Shown: piece by piece, positions 4,526 through 7,744 of the stretch
Position numbering within the stretch: position 1 is the first letter of the stretch
How the letters are laid out: every line of letters begins with the position of its first letter
Assembly (NCBI GenBank): GCA_937870805.1
Contig: CALMZT010000045.1
Coordinates: 1-7,744 of the forward strand
Direction of reading: 5' to 3'
From: an uncultured Chloroflexota bacterium
GTDB lineage: Bacteria; Chloroflexota; Anaerolineae; Aggregatilineales; Phototrophicaceae
DNA length: 7,744 nt
Made by a program: the position numbers and the translations under genes
Notes under the pieces: model-generated
What the model was told of the DNA's origin: nothing
Database searches by the model: none
Seen by the model: the letters and a program-made list of their open reading frames with translations, nothing else

Positions 4526-5017
4526 ATGCCATCAAAACGCTTGTTGTGGATTGCGCTTGCTCTCGTCGCGGGCGTCATCCTGTTGATTATTGTCTCTTCT
4601 GCTATTACGCCACCCAGCACGCCCGCCTTTGACGCCGCGCTCCGCTTCGCCAACGCCGCTGGAACGGGTGACGATGCCACAGCTTTTGCATTGCTCTCAC
4701 CGCAGATGCAGGACTATGTGCGTGCGAATTGTCCAGAAGGCAGTGTGTCGGCATGTGTGGGCGGTTATACGCCGCCGGAATGGGGGAATTTCCAGAGTGC
4801 TGTGTTCCGCCGCGCTGTGCCTGATGAGCAAAACTGGGATGTGCAGTTGATTGCGACTTATCAATTTGCCGAGGGCTTCAGCGGCGTGTGTATTTATCTG
4901 CGCATGGAAAACACAGCCCAATGGCAGGTTGCGGGATGGGCGGGCTATATCTCATGCGGCGATCCTGCCTCGCGTGACATGGCGACCAATCCGGATACGC
5001 CGAATCGTGCCCCATGA
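4526..5017 (+). CDS. Membrane-anchored extracytoplasmic protein of unknown function
   Basis: I do not recognise this 163-residue protein. A short basic N-terminus (KR at 4-5) is followed by one hydrophobic segment at about 6-25, suggesting an N-in signal anchor. The rest (28-163) would lie outside the membrane. The segment PAFDAALRFANAAGTGDDATAFALLSPQMQDYV (33-65) has the look of an NTF2-like fold start, in which a helix-rich N-terminus precedes beta strands, but this is only impression. Four cysteines (C69, C77, C122, C144) in the outer part could form two disulfides. The tail is Pro/Asn-rich. The stop overlaps the start of the next gene by 4 nt (ATGA), implying translational coupling with the lipoprotein. 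The ATG at 4526 is chosen for its ribosome-binding site. The MITE-like element upstream may affect expression. Confidence 0.75.
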   Translation: MPSKRLLWIALALVAGVILLIIVSSAITPPSTPAFDAALRFANAAGTGDDATAFALLSPQMQDYVRANCPEGSVSACVGGYTPPEWGNFQSAVFRRAVPDEQNWDVQLIATYQFAEGFSGVCIYLRMENTAQWQVAGWAGYISCGDPASRDMATNPDTPNRAP

Positions 5018-5457
5018 AAACAGCGATCAGCTTTCAGCAATCAGCTTTCAGCCTTTTCTTGTTGAGCGCATGTATGTTCTTCGCAGGGTGTATGCCTGTG
5101 GAGAAGCCGCCGCAGTTGACGTTTACGCCCGGTACGCCGTTTGTCCTGACAGGAGAGGTGTTTGATGCTGGCGCGTTTCAGGTGCGTTATCCGGCGGGCT
5201 GGAGAGTGATCAGCGGGCAAGCCAGCGCGCCGCCCTCAGTGATCTTCGCCGCGCCCGGTGATACGGCGTTGATTATGTTCGCTGTGGGCAATATCGAGAC
5301 GCCGCCGACACTCAGCACGGATATGGAAATGCGCAGCGAAACACGTCCGATTGAACTCGGTGACATGACAATGACCGCCTATGGCACTGCGCCTGCTGCT
5401 GAGTGGGACAGCTTTATGCAGACGTTTGAGGGTGTGCTGGCGTCATTAGAGTCATAG
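5014..5457 (+). CDS. Putative small lipoprotein of unknown function
   Basis: This 147-residue protein has a hydrophobic N-terminal segment (11-25) and two possible lipoboxes, LSAC ending at C20 and FAGC ending at C26. The first fits the consensus better, and the second follows the longer hydrophobic stretch. The mature part includes AFQVRYPAGWRVI (53-65) and SVIFAAPGDTALIMFAV (75-91), a beta-rich pattern like that of small surface proteins with PsbP-like folds. That resemblance is weak and not a family call. The N-terminal codons 4-14 are a heptamer tandem repeat, so the signal sequence may have been recruited from repeat DNA. There is no Shine-Dalgarno, and initiation probably depends on the 4-nt overlap with the upstream gene. 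Its stop overlaps the convergent folK stop region by 6 nt. Confidence 0.75.
   Translation: MKTAISFQQSAFSLFLLSACMFFAGCMPVEKPPQLTFTPGTPFVLTGEVFDAGAFQVRYPAGWRVISGQASAPPSVIFAAPGDTALIMFAVGNIETPPTLSTDMEMRSETRPIELGDMTMTAYGTAPAAEWDSFMQTFEGVLASLES
5021..5055 (+). repeat. Heptamer tandem array 4 (consensus CAGCTTT), inside the lipoprotein signal codons
   Basis: Five in-phase units are present: CAGCGAT, CAGCTTT, CAGCAAT, CAGCTTT and CAGCCTT. The 13-mer ATCAGCTTTCAGC is exactly repeated at 5026-5038 and 5040-5052, a period of 14. Seven is not a multiple of three, so loss or gain of one or two units would shift the frame just after the start codon. Confidence 0.85.
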
Positions 5458-5940
5458 CAGCAAATCGTCGCGCTTATGTATCCCGGTGGCGTCTTTGAAA
5501 CGCTCCGCGATAGTTTTCAGCGTTTGACCTGTCGGTGGATAGACGTAATCCGGCGCGATGTCAGCTAACGGTACAGTGATATAACCACGCTCTAAAATCG
5601 CGGGATCAGGGATACCACGCTTGCCAAGCTGGTGCTGCTCGTCATTGAACAGTACGAGGTCAAGGTCAATCGTCACGTCCTGGCTGTCGCGTGTGCGTCC
5701 CAAACGCTGTTCAATATCACTGAGAATCAAGTCTTTCAGCCCTTGCGGTGACAACTCTGTATCGATCACTGCCGCCGCATTGAGATACTGCCCTTCACCA
5801 TCGACAGCTCCCGTTTCATACACAGGCGAAACCGTCACATTAAAAATGGCATCGCAGCGATCACGCAGCAAGCCCACAGCACGCTTCATATGTTCTTCGG
5901 GGCGGGTGTTCGAGCCAAGTGAGAGATACGCACGGTTCAT
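5452..5940 (-). CDS. folK: 6-hydroxymethyl-7,8-dihydropterin pyrophosphokinase (HPPK)
   Basis: HPPK transfers pyrophosphate from ATP to 6-hydroxymethyl-dihydropterin in folate synthesis. The 162-residue length is normal. Visible landmarks are the N-terminal AYLSLGSN (4-11), SPVYET (38-43), GQYLNAA (50-56), IEQRLGRTR (76-84) and TIDLDLVLF (90-98), where D92 and D94 are the Mg-binding pair. RGYITVPLADIAPD (118-131) corresponds to the conserved R-x-F-x(3)-PL motif. Compared with E. coli HPPK, the active-site loop between the GRxR arginines and the DLD motif is about three residues shorter, lacking the Trp-containing segment, and V replaces the conserved Arg before T(I/L)DLD. AGGGA on the - strand (5946-5950), five nt upstream, supports the ATG. 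It has its own promoter and no other folate gene nearby. Confidence 0.93.
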   Translation of the reverse strand: MNRAYLSLGSNTRPEEHMKRAVGLLRDRCDAIFNVTVSPVYETGAVDGEGQYLNAAAVIDTELSPQGLKDLILSDIEQRLGRTRDSQDVTIDLDLVLFNDEQHQLGKRGIPDPAILERGYITVPLADIAPDYVYPPTGQTLKTIAERFKDATGIHKRDDLLL

Positions 5941-6006
5941 CAGAGTCCCTCGCTTTCAGTGTCGATGTCAGCCACAGCTTTCAGCGAAACTGCGTTCTTT
6001 AAATCC

Positions 6007-6035
6007 ATTTTAAGACATTAAACATTACTTATCAA
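6007..6035 (-). promoter_or_regulatory. Sigma-70-type promoter for folK
   Basis: On the - strand TTGATA (6030-6035, 5 of 6) is followed by a 17-nt spacer and TAAAAT (6007-6012, 5 of 6). The start would be near 6000, giving a leader of about 60 nt. It separates folK from the glycosyltransferase gene as an independent unit. Confidence 0.7.
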
Positions 6036-6071
6036 TTTCGCGGCAGCGCGAGAGTGGTGAATTTCGTGGAC

Positions 6072-6097
6072 GCAGGGGCGCACCAATGTGTGCGCCC
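6072..6097 (+). repeat. REP-like hairpin, copy 4 (GCAG foot)
   Basis: GGGCGCAC (6076-6083), the loop CAATGT and GTGCGCCC (6090-6097) match copy 3 in the stem and copies 1 and 2 in the loop. The foot reads GCAG instead of GTAG. TATATCC at 6105-6111 matches the flank after copy 1. It lies just past the glycosyltransferase stop, with no T-run on either strand. Confidence 0.75.
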
Positions 6098-6118
6098 GAA
6101 CAAATATATCCATGCAAA

Positions 6119-7519
6119 TCACCACTTCTGCTGCGCCACAACGTAACCATCGCGCCACCAGTCCAGTACAACTTCCCGCGCGACACCTGCCTGCGCAAGA
6201 GAAAAGCCGCCGAGATGCGCCTCAACCGCCGCTTCCAGCGCAGGAATATGAGCGTAATCGGCGCGGAAATCGTGATAGACCCCCCGCGGCGACAGGTAAC
6301 ACCAATGCGCTAATTTGAACACGGTGCTGTCGTCTATCGGCTGTAGATGATATTTTAAGCCGCCGTGCTTTTTGACGTTGGTGATGGTCTCCGCGTAAGC
6401 CTGCATCATCCTGTCGATAGAGAAATGCGTGTGCAGAAATTCAATGGTGTCCACTGACGTGCGGCGCTGTTGATGAATGATGTTGGCGGCGTGGGCAGCG
6501 GCACTTTCGGCGTCATCAAAATCCACTTTATCGACCAGCACATCGGGTAAATTATCGCGATGAGGACCCACACGCGCGACAACGGCAGGCGACCCGCAGC
6601 CCAGCGACTCGTAAGGTACGTTGCCGAAGGTCTCCACGAAGCTGCCTAAACACAGCGTTAGCGTGCCAAGATTGTAGTATTCGGGCATCAGGTCTTCGGG
6701 TATCCAATCGTGGAAGATGAAGTTATCACGGATGCCGCGCGCGTCTAACTGCGCTTCGAAATTTTCGTAAAACTCACGGATGTGGGAGGCAATGGCGGTA
6801 TCAATCCATCTGGGCACAAGCGTTTTGACGTTGGTGATGCCATATTTGTGGACGAGGAGATCCACCACGTCAATAGTTTGCTGCAAGCCTTTGTCGGGTT
6901 CGGGGCGATGCGGATGCAAAACCACCGGGTACTGCGCGCGGTCAACGTCGATGATGGAGCGAACGCGCTGTGGAGTGCGAGGCTGGTACTGTGACCAGTC
7001 GAAGCCATTGGGAATGAGCGTGATGCGTTTGGCGTAATCGGGCGAAAAACGTCCTGCGGTGTCTACATAGAAACGGCGTTCGTGTTCGGAGATCAAAATC
7101 AGCGAGTCGCCTTGAAACAGGAAGCCTGCTTGCAATGTTTCGGAATAGACGACGCTGCGCAGCGAGATGACTGTTGGAATGTCCTGATAGACGTAGGGGA
7201 AGATCAGCCCACCATCATGGATGTAGAACACGTCATTCTGGAGCAGCATTTCGCCCACATCTTGAATAGCAGCGGCGATGTTATAGGCGGGCGTGGCGTA
7301 AGGCTCAGGATATGGCTGTTTGAAACGGAAGATTGGCAGCACTTGCGCGCGCTCATGCCATTGAAACGGCTGCATGGTGTCCTGCCGCCGCGTGCAGACG
7401 ATGGTGACGTTGTGTCCTTGTTCAGCTAGATACACGGCGATCAGCTTGAGTTGTTTTTGTGCGCCGCCCATCGCATGGCTGGGGAACAGCGGGGTCATGG
7501 AGAAGATGAGAATGTTCAT
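6119..7519 (-). CDS. GT-B family 4 glycosyltransferase with an extra C-terminal module
   Basis: The protein has 466 residues and would transfer a sugar from a nucleotide-activated donor in the cytoplasm. Its acceptor and donor are unknown. The N-terminal Rossmann domain has SHAMGGAQKQLKLIAVYLAEQGHNVTIV (14-41), the usual glycine loop and first helix of GT4 enzymes. The linker ITLIPNGFDWSQYQP (166-180) leads to the C-terminal domain with PHRPEPDKGL (203-212) and the donor-site E-x7-E motif in VETFGNVPYESLGCG (E296, E304). After the core ends near 385, about 80 residues remain, including SPRGVYHDF (410-418), a helix PALEAAVEAHL (426-436) and VVLDWWRDGYVVAQQ (450-464), which resemble a small winged-helix-like tail. 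The ATG overlaps the rimI stop (ATGA), with AAGGGAG on the - strand at 7533-7539, so translation is probably coupled. Cell-surface polysaccharide synthesis is the likeliest role. Confidence 0.9.
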   Translation of the reverse strand: MNILIFSMTPLFPSHAMGGAQKQLKLIAVYLAEQGHNVTIVCTRRQDTMQPFQWHERAQVLPIFRFKQPYPEPYATPAYNIAAAIQDVGEMLLQNDVFYIHDGGLIFPYVYQDIPTVISLRSVVYSETLQAGFLFQGDSLILISEHERRFYVDTAGRFSPDYAKRITLIPNGFDWSQYQPRTPQRVRSIIDVDRAQYPVVLHPHRPEPDKGLQQTIDVVDLLVHKYGITNVKTLVPRWIDTAIASHIREFYENFEAQLDARGIRDNFIFHDWIPEDLMPEYYNLGTLTLCLGSFVETFGNVPYESLGCGSPAVVARVGPHRDNLPDVLVDKVDFDDAESAAAHAANIIHQQRRTSVDTIEFLHTHFSIDRMMQAYAETITNVKKHGGLKYHLQPIDDSTVFKLAHWCYLSPRGVYHDFRADYAHIPALEAAVEAHLGGFSLAQAGVAREVVLDWWRDGYVVAQQKW

Positions 7520-7744
7520 GCTGTTTGGCTGGCTCCCTTATCTGCCGAGTGGCTGCCCGCGCCGCGCGCGGCGGTGATCTGGCGGCGCATGGCCTCCCGG
7601 TAGCCCGGGTGCAGCTCGGCCGTCATCAGCAGCGCGTCCTCGCCATTGTCGCGATAGTAGCGGCGGCGCCGGCCGACTTCCTCAAACCAATACTTGCGAT
7701 ACAGGTTCTGCGCCCGCGTGTTCGAGACGCGCACCTCCAGCGTG
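7516..7744 (-). CDS. rimI: RimI-like GNAT acetyltransferase, C-terminal part, truncated by the window edge
   Basis: The frame enters from the right edge and reads TLEVRVSNTRAQNLYRKYWF at once. This is the conserved acetyl-CoA-binding and C-terminal end of ribosomal protein S18 alanine N-acetyltransferase, where LEVR, N-x2-A-x2-LY and Y-G-F are diagnostic. Here YGF is YWF. RRRYYRDNGEDALLM is the usual following strand pair. A tail of about 31 residues (from HPGY) is rich in Ala, Gly and Ser and is longer than in most RimI proteins. The GTG at 7734 is an internal valine codon, not the start. Local GC reaches about 80% at 7561-7620, well above the neighbouring glycosyltransferase. It overlaps that gene by 4 nt and is likely in the same operon. 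Confidence 0.8.
   Translation of the reverse strand, partial: TLEVRVSNTRAQNLYRKYWFEEVGRRRRYYRDNGEDALLMTAELHPGYREAMRRQITAARGAGSHSADKGASQTA

Noticed and set aside
5952..5984. Fifth heptamer array in the folK leader (GCTTTCAG twice)
   Set aside because: The two copies are 25 nt apart, not a multiple of seven, and the intervening sequence does not hold the period.
7732..7734. GTG as the start of a small 72-residue protein
   Set aside because: The frame continues upstream as TLEV, completing the RimI motif, so the GTG is an internal valine codon of a truncated gene.

Overview
The window is a dense stretch of bacterial chromosome at roughly 50-60% GC. No marker gene fixes the species. The YabN-type MazG (a tetrapyrrole-methylase-like domain fused to two MazG domains), the short intergenic hairpins that start with GTAGGGGC, and the heptamer tandem repeats together suggest Chloroflexota (Anaerolineae-like). 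This is an inference, held with moderate to low confidence.

Layout, left to right. (1) The 3' end of an unidentified + strand gene (to 71) is followed by mazG (105-1508), a nucleotide-pyrophosphohydrolase house-cleaning gene. (2) A repeat-rich spacer leads to a sugar-phosphate isomerase/epimerase-like TIM-barrel gene (1727-2533). This gene has REP-like hairpins and heptamer arrays on both sides, then a bidirectional terminator. (3) On the - strand, a TetR-type repressor (4267 to 3680) lies upstream of a YceI-like lipocalin-fold protein (3365 to 2823). Between them, a good promoter is bracketed by two near-identical 20-bp palindromes whose centres are 74 bp apart. The simplest reading is that the TetR protein controls yceI. 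(4) Between tetR and the next + strand gene sits a 153-bp MITE-like element (4349-4501). It has 14-bp perfect terminal inverted repeats and is flanked by an exact 10-bp direct repeat. It inserted in the divergent promoter region. (5) A membrane-anchored hypothetical protein (4526-5017) overlaps by 4 nt a putative lipoprotein (5014-5457) whose signal-peptide codons are a heptamer tandem array. (6) On the - strand, rimI (3' part) overlaps a GT4 glycosyltransferase by 4 nt (7519 to 6119). Further along the same strand, folK (5940 to 5452) has its own strong promoter.

Most of the genes are ordinary. The interesting content is in the small repeats. Four GTAG-type hairpins keep a constant loop while their stem bases change in compensating pairs. 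Four heptamer arrays each lie within a few nucleotides of a gene boundary, and one is inside a coding sequence. There is also a clean MITE with target-site duplication and a well-defined two-operator control region. No CRISPR array, tRNA, rRNA, complete transposase gene or defence system was seen.
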